Positions 19,210 through 28,035 of a stretch of 64,000 nucleotides of DNA are shown here, piece after piece. The stretch's first letter is position 1, and each line of letters starts with the position of its first letter. Under the pieces are notes generated by a model. The model saw only the letters and a list, made by a program, of their open reading frames with translations, had not been told where the DNA came from and did no database searches. The translations under genes and the position numbers were made by a program. Origin of the DNA: Lachnospiraceae bacterium (GTDB lineage Bacteria > Bacillota > Clostridia > Lachnospirales > Lachnospiraceae); contig JAGAYR010000039.1 in the NCBI GenBank assembly GCA_017940415.1, forward strand, positions 1 to 64,000, written 5' to 3'.

Positions 19210-19234
19210 GAAAGCATTTCAGGGCTGAAATCAT

Positions 19235-20020
19235 TTAGTTTTCTTCGGTCTGTACTTCCCTGTTGGAAACAAGATCCGCTCCGATACCGGCACCCTTGAG
19301 AACAGGGCTGATTTTCTTATAAATAAGCAGCGTAAGCAGGGAAATAACCGTTCCCTTGATCAGGTTAAGGGGTGCAACGCAGGCAAGTACGAAGGTTACG
19401 ATATCGTTTCCCGCAAGAGGATTTGCCTTGGCTCCCATTTCGAGAATGGCCTCCAGAGGCATTCCGTAAAGCTTGGCGAAAGCAGGAAGCAGGTAAACAG
19501 CATTAAAAGCTGTTCCGAACAGGGTAATGCAGATGGTTCCGAGTATGCAGGACTTAAGAGCGGTCTTTTTGGTCCTGTTTGAATAATAAAGGGTAGCCGC
19601 GGGGATAACGAATGACGATCCTACCGCAAAATTGGCAAGTTCACCAACAAATGCGGTTGATGTTCCCTTCATGAACAGCTTGAGAATAATCTTGATGAAC
19701 TCGATGAGAACGCCTACGGAAGGTCCGAAAGCATACGCACCGATCATTACGGGAAGCTCGGAAAGATCAAGCTTGTAAAAAGAGGGTGCGAAAAACATGG
19801 GAACCTCGAAAAACATAAGAACTGCAGAAATGGCTGAAAGCAGACCCACAGAAGCGGCGCGTCTTGCGGCCGAGGTCTTATCGGTTATTCCCTTCTTGCC
19901 ACGGATGATCCTTTCGGCGATAACCGAGCAAACAAATAGCCCTGCGATGATAAGCAAAAAGCTCACCACATACAGAGCATTGGATTTGATCTGATCGATC
20001 AGAACATTGAATTTTTCCAT
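19235..20020 (-). CDS. ribU: Riboflavin ECF transporter S component
   Basis: A 261-residue membrane protein with about six helices. It has the ECF S-component pattern near residues 42-53 (ARRAASVGLLSAIS), the riboflavin-type stretch FKLDLSELP-like (FYKLDLSELPVMIGAYAFGP), and a late PLNLIKGTVIS segment that contacts the shared EcfT subunit. It imports riboflavin with the energising EcfAAT module encoded elsewhere. The ATG at 20020 follows AAGGAGG by 7 bases; the ATG 21 bases upstream lies at the 3' edge of the FMN riboswitch and overlaps the site. The riboswitch confirms the substrate. Confidence 0.93.
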   Translation of the reverse strand: MEKFNVLIDQIKSNALYVVSFLLIIAGLFVCSVIAERIIRGKKGITDKTSAARRAASVGLLSAISAVLMFFEVPMFFAPSFYKLDLSELPVMIGAYAFGPSVGVLIEFIKIILKLFMKGTSTAFVGELANFAVGSSFVIPAATLYYSNRTKKTALKSCILGTICITLFGTAFNAVYLLPAFAKLYGMPLEAILEMGAKANPLAGNDIVTFVLACVAPLNLIKGTVISLLTLLIYKKISPVLKGAGIGADLVSNREVQTEEN

Positions 20021-20037
20021 TATAAATCCTCCTTCTT

Positions 20038-20136
20038 TCATCCGGACTGTACCGTTGGTATCGGAGTTTCACCGATTCGGCCCCGTGGGGCTCGCGGACT
20101 TTACCGCCAGTAGGGAATTTCACCCTGCCCTGAAGT
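20038..20136 (-). ncRNA. FMN riboswitch (RFN element)
   Basis: The minus-strand leader of ribU contains the conserved blocks AGGGCAGGGTGAAATTCCC, GGCGGTAAAGTCCGCGAGC, GGTGAAACTCCGATACC and AGTCCGGATGAAAGAAGG in order, the FMN aptamer. The aptamer ends directly before AAGGAGG, with no room for a separate terminator hairpin. Control is therefore probably by hiding the ribosome site when FMN is bound. The mode is inferred, the element itself is clear. Confidence 0.95.
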
Positions 20137-20146
20137 TAACGAATGA

Positions 20147-20175
20147 ATTATATTACAGGCGCCTGTTTATTGCAA
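20147..20175 (-). promoter_or_regulatory. ribU promoter with a palindromic spacer
   Basis: TTGCAA and TATAAT on the minus strand with a 17-base spacer. The spacer contains the perfect 12-base palindrome ACAGGCGCCTGT (20155-20166). Transcription would begin near 20140, a few bases before the aptamer. Confidence 0.8.
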
Positions 20176-20225
20176 TAGCAGGCAAATAATGATAAATTCT
20201 AGGTATACATAAGGTCGTAAAACAG

Positions 20226-20591
20226 ATGAACACGGAAAATTCTACGTATAACAACTACAATCCCGACCGGGGCAGGAATGCATTTGATACCGCCTCTTTG
20301 GTAATGGGAATAATATCCTTGGTACTGCTCTGTACGGGAGTTCTCAGCATCCCCTCAGGAGCACTGGGTATTCTTTTTAACATTCTCGGCAAAAAACCGG
20401 GAGCACAGCGCAGCGGAACCTCCAAAGCCGGCCTGGCATTATCAGTTGTCGGCATGGCCATGGGAGTCATCACGGTATCCGTCGCATTTTACTGGTTCTG
20501 CACCGATCCTTCAGCTCCTGAACAGATCAGAAGGATGTATGAAGTTTACGGAATGGAAATGCCTGATTTTCCTATTTTCTCGGGAGGATGA
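20226..20591 (+). CDS. Small DUF4190-like membrane protein
   Basis: A 121-residue protein with a polar Asn/Tyr-rich N-terminus, two hydrophobic segments (about 21-50 and 66-92) joined by a basic GKKPGAQRSGTSKAGLALS loop, and a short acidic tail. The layout fits DUF4190 domain proteins (small two-helix membrane proteins of unknown role). It is the first of three plus-strand genes and is divergent from ribU. The following gene starts 6 bases after its stop. AAGG lies about 10 bases before the ATG. Confidence 0.7.
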   Translation: MNTENSTYNNYNPDRGRNAFDTASLVMGIISLVLLCTGVLSIPSGALGILFNILGKKPGAQRSGTSKAGLALSVVGMAMGVITVSVAFYWFCTDPSAPEQIRRMYEVYGMEMPDFPIFSGG

Positions 20592-20596
20592 AGCCT

Positions 20597-21088
20597 GTGA
20601 GTTTATCCATAGGTTCTGTCGGAAATCAAATACCGGGATACAGTGATTCTCAGATAAGGAGGATAGCGGGACCTACCGTTACTCCTATGGAAGAGTCTGC
20701 GCTCAGAAGCGGACAGCCCGGCAAGGTTAACAAGGCCGAGTGCGAGACCTGTAAGCAGAGGAAATACCAGGACGGTTCCAATGAGAACGTATCTTTCAAG
20801 TCAGCCCAGCACATATCCCCCACTGCGGCAGGATCAAGAGTAAGGGCCCACGAACAAGAGCATGTTTCCAACGCGTATTCCAAAGCGGCGCAGGACGGAG
20901 GCAAAGTTTTGCAGGCATCCGTTGCAATCCATACCGCCGTATGTCCGGAATGCGGCAGAACTTATATATCCGGCGGTACCACAACCACCAAGATTGCATA
21001 CAGGAATGAAAAAAATCCTTATCAGAAAGACCTGAAACAGCTTCACGGTCTTGCTACGGAAGGAATGAATTTTGATAAACAGATCTGA
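20597..21088 (+). CDS. Putative zinc metallopeptidase-like protein with HEQEH motif (SprA-related type; GTG start)
   Basis: A 163-residue protein with the metal-binding-type motif HEQEH (85-89, in RAHEQEHVSNA) flanked by two Cys pairs, C49-x2-C52 and C116-x2-C119. This arrangement resembles SprA-related/CJM1_0395-type putative metalloprotease families, though the protein here is short. No signal peptide or transmembrane segment is seen. The GTG at 20597 is chosen because GGGAGG lies 9 bases upstream; the ATG three codons earlier abuts that site. Its end overlaps the next gene by 17 bases. The motif is HExxH-like (E86, H85, H89) and could be catalytic, but a third ligand is not obvious. Confidence 0.65.
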   Translation: MSLSIGSVGNQIPGYSDSQIRRIAGPTVTPMEESALRSGQPGKVNKAECETCKQRKYQDGSNENVSFKSAQHISPTAAGSRVRAHEQEHVSNAYSKAAQDGGKVLQASVAIHTAVCPECGRTYISGGTTTTKIAYRNEKNPYQKDLKQLHGLATEGMNFDKQI

Positions 21089-21866
21089 ATATCGTACACC
21101 CGCGGAATTAAAATTGCGTGCCCAGTCCGCCCTTGCAGGCAGATTTGCACCGGCCGTGATGGTTACTCTCTCATATTTCATATGGCTCTATCTGATCTCC
21201 TATTCAGGGAGCATCATTTCCGCCGTGATTGCCAGACTCCCTCTATTCTCGGGATTAAAAGCAGGCACCGGCGCTCAGATTGCCTTCACCGTTATCTCAA
21301 CTCTCATAGCGGCTTTCTTAAGCATCATAGGTGAGATGTTTGTATGCGGTATGGATCTTTATTATCTGAATATCTCCACGGGACGCGATGCCCAGAACGG
21401 AGACATATTCGCAGGATTCAGGGATAATCCGTCGGAGACTTTTAAGATAGCGGCATTTCTGCTTCTTCCGACCATCATAATATCGATTCCCTACAATATC
21501 TTCATGGATATGTATATCATGACCAAGGACAGCAGCTGCTTATATTGCTCCGTTATCTTCATCGCGCTTGGAATCATCGCTTCATTCTACATGCATCTGA
21601 CTTACGGAATCGCATTTTTCCTGAAGCTGGACTTCCCCACATATTCCGCAGCTAAGATAATCCGCCTTGCAAGGGAAAAGATCACAGGCCACAGAACAAG
21701 ACTTTTTATACTGGATATAAAATTCATCCCCATGCTGATACTGTGTGCACTTTCCTTTGGTATCGGAATGGTCTGGGTATACCCCATAATGATCGAGGCA
21801 CATGCACTGTTTTTCCTGAATCTCATGAATCCGGGACACTATATTCCCATAGATGAAAGAATCTGA
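21072..21866 (+). CDS. DUF975-family integral membrane protein (TTG start)
   Basis: A 264-residue protein with six likely helices, beginning NRSEYRTPAELKLRAQSALAG, which is the usual DUF975 opening (KxxARxxLxGxw type). A late amphipathic KIIRLAREKITGHRTRLFILD segment is followed by two more helices. The family is of unknown function. The start is TTG at 21072 with AAGGA 7 bases upstream, inside the 3' end of the HEQEH gene. It is the last gene of the three-gene unit and is followed by a terminator. Confidence 0.78.
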   Translation: MINRSEYRTPAELKLRAQSALAGRFAPAVMVTLSYFIWLYLISYSGSIISAVIARLPLFSGLKAGTGAQIAFTVISTLIAAFLSIIGEMFVCGMDLYYLNISTGRDAQNGDIFAGFRDNPSETFKIAAFLLLPTIIISIPYNIFMDMYIMTKDSSCLYCSVIFIALGIIASFYMHLTYGIAFFLKLDFPTYSAAKIIRLAREKITGHRTRLFILDIKFIPMLILCALSFGIGMVWVYPIMIEAHALFFLNLMNPGHYIPIDERI

Positions 21867-21873
21867 TCACTGC

Positions 21874-21910
21874 AAAAAAAGATCCGAACCGTGAAGGTTC
21901 GGATCTTTTA
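21874..21910. terminator. Bidirectional intrinsic terminator
   Basis: AAAGATCCGAACC pairs with GGTTCGGATCTTT around GTGAA, with an A-run before and a T-run after. It serves the plus-strand DUF975 unit and the minus-strand secA-prfB-HD-GYP unit, which converge here. Confidence 0.92.
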
Positions 21911-21919
21911 TTATGTTCA

Positions 21920-23014
21920 TCAGTGAAGATCTTCTATTCTGAGTTCCTTATGCTTGTTAAGATCTATGAACTCATTTCCGCACTTTACGACAGGTCTTGA
22001 ATACTCACCGGGATTAAGCATGATAATGGTTCCCTCACGACCGTCGGAAAGTCTGCATGCATTCTGAATATATGTGTAGGTAACATTCTTCAGGAATGTC
22101 ATGATGATATCGGGATCATACTTCTCAAGTCCCTCATCCTCAAATATCTCGACTACTCTGAAAGGACAGATGGGAGCTCTGTAAACTCTTGCACTGGTCA
22201 TTGCATCGTACACATCACTTACCGCGGTAAGTCTTGCGAAGAGATCTACTCTGTCTCCGTGAAGTTTCAGAGGATATCCGCTTCCGTCAAATCTCTCGTG
22301 ATGCATTATTGCGGTGCTCTTGATATGATCGGGAAGATCTCTGTCTTTGAGGATCTGATATCCGTATTCCGCATGACGCTTGATTTCTTTTCTCTCATCA
22401 TCCGTAAGGGGAGTCTTCTTATTGAGGATATCCCTGGATACTTTGAGTTTTCCGATATCAAAGAGGATACCGGCCATCATGGCCATCTCCTGATCTGCTT
22501 TGCTCCATCTGAGCCATCCCGATACAACGTAGTTAAGAAGGGATACGTTCATACAATGAGCAAATGTGGAATCGTCGAATCCTCTCATTGCATGGAGCAT
22601 ATCTATTACGGATACTCTGGATCCCGCTTTGGAGATCATGTCCAGAGGCTTCTCAAGCAGGAGAATGGGATCGACCTCTACGTTCTTATCGACCATCTCA
22701 CTGACATGGAATTCCAGTGACTTCTTGCCTTCTTCGTAATCGGCCTGAAACTCTTTGAAAAGCTCCGTATCTCTTAATTTCTCAAAATGAGAAGGTTCAC
22801 GGCCTTCTTCCGCAGCCGCAGGGCTCTGCTCGGGAGCGCTTTCTTTGACCGCATCCTCTACATATATGCTGAGGATTCCGTATAACTCAAGTCTGGTAAT
22901 AAGGGTCTGTGAAAGCTTTGTGCCCTTGGCTATGACAGTTTTGTTGTCATAGTTGAGTACATCACTTCCCACGATCATTCCGGGCTTAAGTTTTGAAGTT
23001 GATATTTTAGTCAT
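21920..23014 (-). CDS. HD-GYP domain protein with an altered HD motif
   Basis: A 364-residue protein. A short N-terminal beta domain (1-55) is followed by an Ala/Glu/Pro-rich linker and the HD-GYP domain (about 130-320). Family ligands seen are H153, D186, K189, H214, H238-H239, the GYP at 246-248 in RFDGSGYP, and D267 in AVSDVYDAM. The HD pair itself reads FD (F185-D186 in ILFDIGK) where active c-di-GMP phosphodiesterases have HD. One metal ligand is therefore missing and the protein may be weakly active or a c-di-GMP receptor. It is the third gene of the secA operon, 28 bases after prfB. Confidence 0.88.
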   Translation of the reverse strand: MTKISTSKLKPGMIVGSDVLNYDNKTVIAKGTKLSQTLITRLELYGILSIYVEDAVKESAPEQSPAAAEEGREPSHFEKLRDTELFKEFQADYEEGKKSLEFHVSEMVDKNVEVDPILLLEKPLDMISKAGSRVSVIDMLHAMRGFDDSTFAHCMNVSLLNYVVSGWLRWSKADQEMAMMAGILFDIGKLKVSRDILNKKTPLTDDERKEIKRHAEYGYQILKDRDLPDHIKSTAIMHHERFDGSGYPLKLHGDRVDLFARLTAVSDVYDAMTSARVYRAPICPFRVVEIFEDEGLEKYDPDIIMTFLKNVTYTYIQNACRLSDGREGTIIMLNPGEYSRPVVKCGNEFIDLNKHKELRIEDLH

Positions 23015-23042
23015 ATGCTATAACCCCCTGCATATGTATTGC

Positions 23043-24182
23043 TCAAACGTCTTCGTCGTCGCCGCCGACTTCTGCGCCACCGGTACTCTTCCACTTTAAA
23101 TAACTAACTATGAATTGGTCAAGCTTTCCGTCAAGAACTCCGAGTGCATCAGCAGTCTTTAATCCGGTTCTCTTATCGGTAACCATAGTGTAAGGCTGCA
23201 GGAAATAGCTTCTGATCTGGTTTCCCCAGGCGATGTCTTTGATCTCGCCGGCAATTCCCTGCGCTTTTGCCTCTTCCTCTTCCATCTTTAACTCAAAGAG
23301 TTTTGCACGGAGCATTTCAAATGCCTTGTCCTTATTCTGGAACTGGCTACGCTCGTTCTGACAGGTTACCACGATTCCCGTAGGAATATGAGTGATTCGA
23401 ATAGCGGAGGAGGTCTTGTTGATGTGCTGACCGCCGGCACCGCTGCTTCGGTAGGTATCGATACGTAAATCCTTGTCCTCTATTACTATATCATTATTCT
23501 GGGGAATGACGGGCATTACCATGCATGATACGAAAGAGGTCTGACGTTTAGCCTGTGCATTGAAGGGGGAGATTCTTACGAGTCTGTGTACACCCTTCTC
23601 ACTCTTTAGATAGCCGTAAGCATTATCGCCGCTTACCTGAAATGAAACGGATTTGATACCCGCTTCGTCTCCGTCAAGCTGATCGAGAACCTCGATCTTA
23701 AGACCTTTCTTATCGGCCCACTTTGAATACATACGGAAAAGCATTCCGCACCAATCGCAGCTCTCGGTACCGCCGGCACCTGCATTGAGCTCAACGATCG
23801 CATCGGAATTGTCATACTCGCCGGAAAGAAGAGTTGAAAGTCTCAGCTCTTCAAATCTGGACACAAAGTTTTCAAGTTCTTCTCTTGCCTCGGGAATAAG
23901 GGATTCGTCTTCCTCTTCGTTACCCATCTCTACAAGAGTAAGTATATCATCGATACCGGTTTCGAGACTCTTCACGAGATCTCTGGTATCTTTCATATTC
24001 TTGAGCTCTTTCATCTTGGTGTTGGCCCTGTCGGGATCATCCCAGAATCCGGGCGCTTCCATTTCTCTCTCGAGCTCTTCTATTTTCTTGGACTTATCTT
24101 CAAGACTTAAAGATTCTTTTACCTCAGCCAGAGGTGCCTTGTAAGTAAGTATTTCCTGTTTGATCTGATCAAGTTCTACCAT
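23043..24182 (-). CDS. prfB: Peptide chain release factor 2
   Basis: A 379-residue RF2 recognising UGA and UAA. Seen: the SPF codon-recognition tripeptide (205-207, RISPFNAQ) and GGQ (250-252, SSGAGGQHINKT). Most bacterial prfB genes carry an in-frame UGA near codon 26 and need a +1 shift; here the region ESLSLEDKSKK (about 23-33) is read straight through with no in-frame stop, so the autoregulatory frameshift is absent. It lies 55 bases after secA, a common Firmicute arrangement. Confidence 0.95.
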   Translation of the reverse strand: MVELDQIKQEILTYKAPLAEVKESLSLEDKSKKIEELEREMEAPGFWDDPDRANTKMKELKNMKDTRDLVKSLETGIDDILTLVEMGNEEEDESLIPEAREELENFVSRFEELRLSTLLSGEYDNSDAIVELNAGAGGTESCDWCGMLFRMYSKWADKKGLKIEVLDQLDGDEAGIKSVSFQVSGDNAYGYLKSEKGVHRLVRISPFNAQAKRQTSFVSCMVMPVIPQNNDIVIEDKDLRIDTYRSSGAGGQHINKTSSAIRITHIPTGIVVTCQNERSQFQNKDKAFEMLRAKLFELKMEEEEAKAQGIAGEIKDIAWGNQIRSYFLQPYTMVTDKRTGLKTADALGVLDGKLDQFIVSYLKWKSTGGAEVGGDDEDV

Positions 24183-24237
24183 TTAATCCACACTTTCCGA
24201 AAAATAAAACATTAACTGCATCTTTCCGAAAAGCCGG

Positions 24238-26814
24238 TCAGAGCTTCATTCCGGGTCTTCCGTGGCAGGCCTTGAACTTCTTGCCGCTTCCGCAAGGGCA
24301 GGGATCGTTGGGATATACCTTCTGAGCTGCTCTTGTCTTGGGAGCTCTGGGGCCGGAATCATCCTTGTTGGTTCCGGTAACCTGAGCGACCTGTTCACGC
24401 TCAACCTTCTGCTCAACCTTGATATGCATAAGCATCTTGACGGTGTCTTCCTGAATATTCTGGATGAGCTCGTCAAACATTGCATAGCTCTGGTTTCTGT
24501 ATTCGATAAGGGGATCCTTCTGGCCGTAGGATGCAAGTCCTGCACCCTGTTCCATTATTGCCATATCGTCAATATGGCCCATCCACTTGCGGTCGATGGT
24601 GCGGAGAAGGATGACTCTCTCTATCTCACGGATCTGTTCGGGATCGGGAAATTCAGCTTCCTTGGTCTCATAGAGCTTAACAGCCTCTTCCTTAAGAGTC
24701 TGCTTAATGCTGTTCTTTTTGAGCTTGCTCATTCTCTCGCTTGTTACGGGCTCAAGAGGAATGATGGGAAGAAGGAGCTCGTTGAGTTCCACAAAATCCC
24801 AGTTCTCGGGATTGACGTCATCATTGATACATGTATCAACACATCTCTCGACGATATCGGTGATCATCTTGTAGATGTAATCACGCATGCTTTCGCCGTC
24901 GAGAACTTTGCGTCTCTCTTCATATATGATCTCTCTCTGCTCGCTCATTACGCGGTCATACTCGAGGAGATTTTTACGGATTCCGAAGTTGTTGGACTCG
25001 ATCTTCTTCTGTGCGGACTCGATGGCACCGGTAAGAGCCTTGTGCTCGATCTCCTGTCCTTCGGGAATACCAAGAGCGTTAAACATGGTGATAAGTCTCT
25101 CGGAACCGAAGAGTCTCATAAGATCGTCTTCCAGTGAGATATAGAACTTGGATTCACCGGGATCTCCCTGACGTCCCGAACGTCCGCGGAGCTGGTTATC
25201 AATACGTCTTGATTCGTGACGCTCTGTACCTATGATCTTAAGACCGCCGGCTGCACGGGATTCTTCATCAAGCTTAATATCGGTACCACGGCCTGCCATG
25301 TTGGTAGCGATGGTAACGTTGCCGTGAATACCTGCCTGAGCAACGATCTCTGCTTCTCTTTCATGGAACTTCGCATTGAGTACTTCATGCTTGATTCCGG
25401 CTTTTGTGAACATCCTGCTGAGTTCCTCGGATGCATCGATATTGATGGTACCGATGAGGACAGGCTGTCCCTTGGCATGAGCTTCCTGAGTCGCCTGAAG
25501 GATGGCATTAAGCTTCTCTTTTCTGGTCTTGTAAACCGCATCCTGAAGGTCAATTCTCCGGACAGGTTTATTGGTGGGAATGGTGATAACATCCATTCCG
25601 TAGATTTCTCTGAACTCGGCTTCCTCGGTAAGTGCGGTACCGGTCATTCCGGCCTTTTTCGCGAAGAGGTTAAAGAAGTTCTGGAAAGTAATGGTAGCAA
25701 GAGTCTTGGACTCGCGCTTGACCTTAACATGCTCTTTAGCTTCGATTGCCTGATGGAGACCGTCGGAGAATCTTCTTCCGGGCATGATACGTCCGGTAAA
25801 TTCATCTACGATAAGGATCTGATCATCCTTAACAACATAGTCCTGATCCTTGTGCATAAGGTTGTGTGCTCTCAGGGCAAGGATGATGTTGTGGTTGATC
25901 TCGGTATTTTCGGGGTCTGAGAGGTTCTCGATATGGAAGAACTGCTCTACCCTTGCGGTTCCTGCTTCGGTAAGGTTAACGATCTTATCCTTCTCGTTAA
26001 CTACAAAGTCTCCGGTCTCTTCCTGGGTTATACCCATGATGGCATCCATCTTGGAAAGCTCTTTGACATCATCGCCGCGCTTGAGCTGTCTTGCAAGAAG
26101 ATCGCACATCTCGTAGAGTGCAGTGGATTTGCCGCTCTGTCCGGATATGATAAGAGGGGTTCTGGCTTCGTCGATAAGAACGGAGTCAACCTCGTCGATG
26201 ATACAGAAGTTAAGATCTCTTAAAACGAGCTGCTTCTTATATATAGCCATGTTATCTCTCAGATAATCAAAGCCCAGCTCGTTGTTGGTTACATATGTAA
26301 TGTCGCAGTTATACGCCTGCTGCCTCTCCTCGGAAGACATGGAGTTGAGGACAACACCGACGGTAAGGCCGAGGAATCTGTGAACCTCGCCCATCCACTC
26401 TGCGTCACGGTTTGCCAGATAGTCGTTAACGGTTACGATATGAACGCCCTTGCCGGCAAGTGCATTGAGATATGCGGGGCATGTGGAAACAAGGGTCTTA
26501 CCTTCACCGGTTCTCATCTCGGCAATCCTGCCCTGATGAAGTACGATACCACCGATGAGCTGTACCCTGAAGTGCTCCAGTCCTATGGCTCTCTTAGCAG
26601 CTTCCCTTACAACCGCAAACGCTTCGGGAAGAATGTCGTCAAGAGTCTCTCCCTTTTCAAGGCGTTCCTTGAACCAGGGAGTCTTGGCCTTAAGTTCTTC
26701 ATCCGAAAGTGCCTGCATTTCGGGTCTTAAACTCTCGATCTTATCTACGATCGGAGTGATTCTTTTAAGTTCGCGTTCGGAATGAGTTCCGAATATTTTT
26801 TCTGTCAGTTTCAT
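24238..26814 (-). CDS. secA: Protein translocase ATPase SecA
   Basis: An 858-residue SecA, the motor that drives preproteins through SecYEG. Seen: Walker A RTGEGKT (101-107), DEVD in the first nucleotide-binding fold ([17 protein letters not shown]), the second-fold [10 protein letters not shown] and [15 protein letters not shown] motifs. The C-terminal zinc-binding SEC-C motif has [13 protein letters not shown]. Length is normal. It is the first gene of the secA-prfB-HD-GYP unit and has its own promoter. Confidence 0.96.
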   Translation of the reverse strand: MKLTEKIFGTHSERELKRITPIVDKIESLRPEMQALSDEELKAKTPWFKERLEKGETLDDILPEAFAVVREAAKRAIGLEHFRVQLIGGIVLHQGRIAEMRTGEGKTLVSTCPAYLNALAGKGVHIVTVNDYLANRDAEWMGEVHRFLGLTVGVVLNSMSSEERQQAYNCDITYVTNNELGFDYLRDNMAIYKKQLVLRDLNFCIIDEVDSVLIDEARTPLIISGQSGKSTALYEMCDLLARQLKRGDDVKELSKMDAIMGITQEETGDFVVNEKDKIVNLTEAGTARVEQFFHIENLSDPENTEINHNIILALRAHNLMHKDQDYVVKDDQILIVDEFTGRIMPGRRFSDGLHQAIEAKEHVKVKRESKTLATITFQNFFNLFAKKAGMTGTALTEEAEFREIYGMDVITIPTNKPVRRIDLQDAVYKTRKEKLNAILQATQEAHAKGQPVLIGTINIDASEELSRMFTKAGIKHEVLNAKFHEREAEIVAQAGIHGNVTIATNMAGRGTDIKLDEESRAAGGLKIIGTERHESRRIDNQLRGRSGRQGDPGESKFYISLEDDLMRLFGSERLITMFNALGIPEGQEIEHKALTGAIESAQKKIESNNFGIRKNLLEYDRVMSEQREIIYEERRKVLDGESMRDYIYKMITDIVERCVDTCINDDVNPENWDFVELNELLLPIIPLEPVTSERMSKLKKNSIKQTLKEEAVKLYETKEAEFPDPEQIREIERVILLRTIDRKWMGHIDDMAIMEQGAGLASYGQKDPLIEYRNQSYAMFDELIQNIQEDTVKMLMHIKVEQKVEREQVAQVTGTNKDDSGPRAPKTRAAQKVYPNDPCPCGSGKKFKACHGRPGMKL

Positions 26815-26841
26815 AATATGCCTTTTACCTCACAACAGCAT

Positions 26842-26870
26842 ATTTTAACAGATAAGGGGAGCGGTTTCAA
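26842..26870 (-). promoter_or_regulatory. secA promoter
   Basis: TTGAAA and TAAAAT on the minus strand with a 17-base spacer, starting transcription near 26835, about 20 bases before the secA ATG. It is divergent from the LacI-gene promoter. Confidence 0.75.
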
Positions 26871-26895
26871 TGAAAAAGGTTTTTTGGCGGAGCGC

Positions 26896-26925
26896 TTGAA
26901 TTAATACGGATACTTCCTATATAAT
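26896..26925 (+). promoter_or_regulatory. Promoter of the LacI regulator-uxaC operon
   Basis: TTGAAT and TATAAT with an 18-base spacer. The start point would fall near 26932, at the left edge of the operator TGTAAACGCTTACA. Confidence 0.75.
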
Positions 26926-26931
26926 CAGCAT

Positions 26932-26945
26932 TGTAAACGCTTACA
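26932..26945 (+). promoter_or_regulatory. LacI-family operator
   Basis: TGTAAACGCTTACA has arms TGTAA/TTACA around a central CG, the classical LacI/GalR-type operator. It sits at the transcription start and 32 bases before the regulator gene, so it probably serves autorepression. It also fits the CcpA cre consensus, so catabolite control is an alternative. Confidence 0.8.
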
Positions 26946-26976
26946 GTAATTCACCCGAATAAGGGCCGGAGGAGCC

Positions 26977-28011
26977 GTGAAAGAACATACCGTTACAATA
27001 TACGACATATCTGAAAAAGCCGGCGTTTCCATCGCCACAGTATCCAGAGTTCTCAACAATTCAAGTAATGTAAGTGAAAATACTCGCAAGAAGGTCCTGG
27101 CTGCCATCAAGGAAACCGGCTATACCCCCAATGCCTTCGCAAGAGGACTGGGACTCAATACCATGAAAACCATCGGTATTCTTACAGCCGACTCTTCCGA
27201 CCTCTATCTGGCCAAGGCCATATATTATTTTGAAGAAGAATTAAGAGAAAACGGCTATGACTCCCTCCTTTGCTGTACGGGTTATGAGCTCAAGGACAAA
27301 AAAGCGGCCATAGACCTCCTTATAAGCAAGAAGGTGGACGGTATCATCCTGGTCGGTTCCCATTTCGTATATCCCGATGCATGTGACAATAAGTACATTT
27401 ACGGCGCCTCGGAAAAAGTACCCGTAATGCTGCTGAACGCCGAGGTTGAGGGCGACAACATATACTGTGTCAGCTCCGACGACCACGACAGCGTATACAG
27501 GGCAACCATGAAGCTGGTGGAATCCGGACACAAAAATGTTCTTTATTATTACAACACTACTTCATATTCCGGCCACCTCAAGGAAAGAGGCTTCAGGGAT
27601 GCCATGAAGGATGCGGGAATAGAAGTGACCGAAAGACAGTTCCAGTTCTTCGACGGATCCAACGAGGATATTCACGGAATGTCGGCTCAACTGGAAAAAG
27701 CGGCATCCGCAGGACTTAAATTCGATGCAGTCATTGCTTCCGATGATACCCTGGCCCTCAGTGCGGTCAAATATGCACAGGCCAAAGGATATAACATCCC
27801 GGACGACTTTTCGGTTATCGGATACAACAACTCAATGCTCACAAACTGCTGTGATCCCGAGATCACTTCCATAGATAATAAAGTAGAAACTTTGTGCAAA
27901 CATCTCACATCGATACTTCTGGGAGTTCTCTCCGGTGAAGAGATGCCTAAAAAGACCGTATTTAAGGCTGACATCATCGAAAAAGGAACAACCAGACTCA
28001 ATAAAGATTAA
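26977..28011 (+). CDS. LacI-family transcriptional regulator of uronate use (GTG start)
   Basis: A 344-residue repressor. Helix-turn-helix at 6-30 (TIYDISEKAGVSIATVSRVL) with hinge NAFARGL, followed by a periplasmic-binding-like effector domain (about 62-340) with GIIVG-type and DDTLALSAVKYAQ segments. GTG at 26977 has GGAGG 5 bases upstream. It lies 24 bases before uxaC in the same transcript, so the effector is probably a hexuronate or a breakdown product; this is inferred from context. Confidence 0.88.
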   Translation: MKEHTVTIYDISEKAGVSIATVSRVLNNSSNVSENTRKKVLAAIKETGYTPNAFARGLGLNTMKTIGILTADSSDLYLAKAIYYFEEELRENGYDSLLCCTGYELKDKKAAIDLLISKKVDGIILVGSHFVYPDACDNKYIYGASEKVPVMLLNAEVEGDNIYCVSSDDHDSVYRATMKLVESGHKNVLYYYNTTSYSGHLKERGFRDAMKDAGIEVTERQFQFFDGSNEDIHGMSAQLEKAASAGLKFDAVIASDDTLALSAVKYAQAKGYNIPDDFSVIGYNNSMLTNCCDPEITSIDNKVETLCKHLTSILLGVLSGEEMPKKTVFKADIIEKGTTRLNKD

Positions 28012-28035
28012 TTCATTACCAAAGGAGAACAAAAA

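Noticed and set aside
24262-25137. Plus-strand open frame of 291 codons opposite secA
   Set aside because: secA is intact on the other strand and this frame has no ribosome site; it is a shadow.
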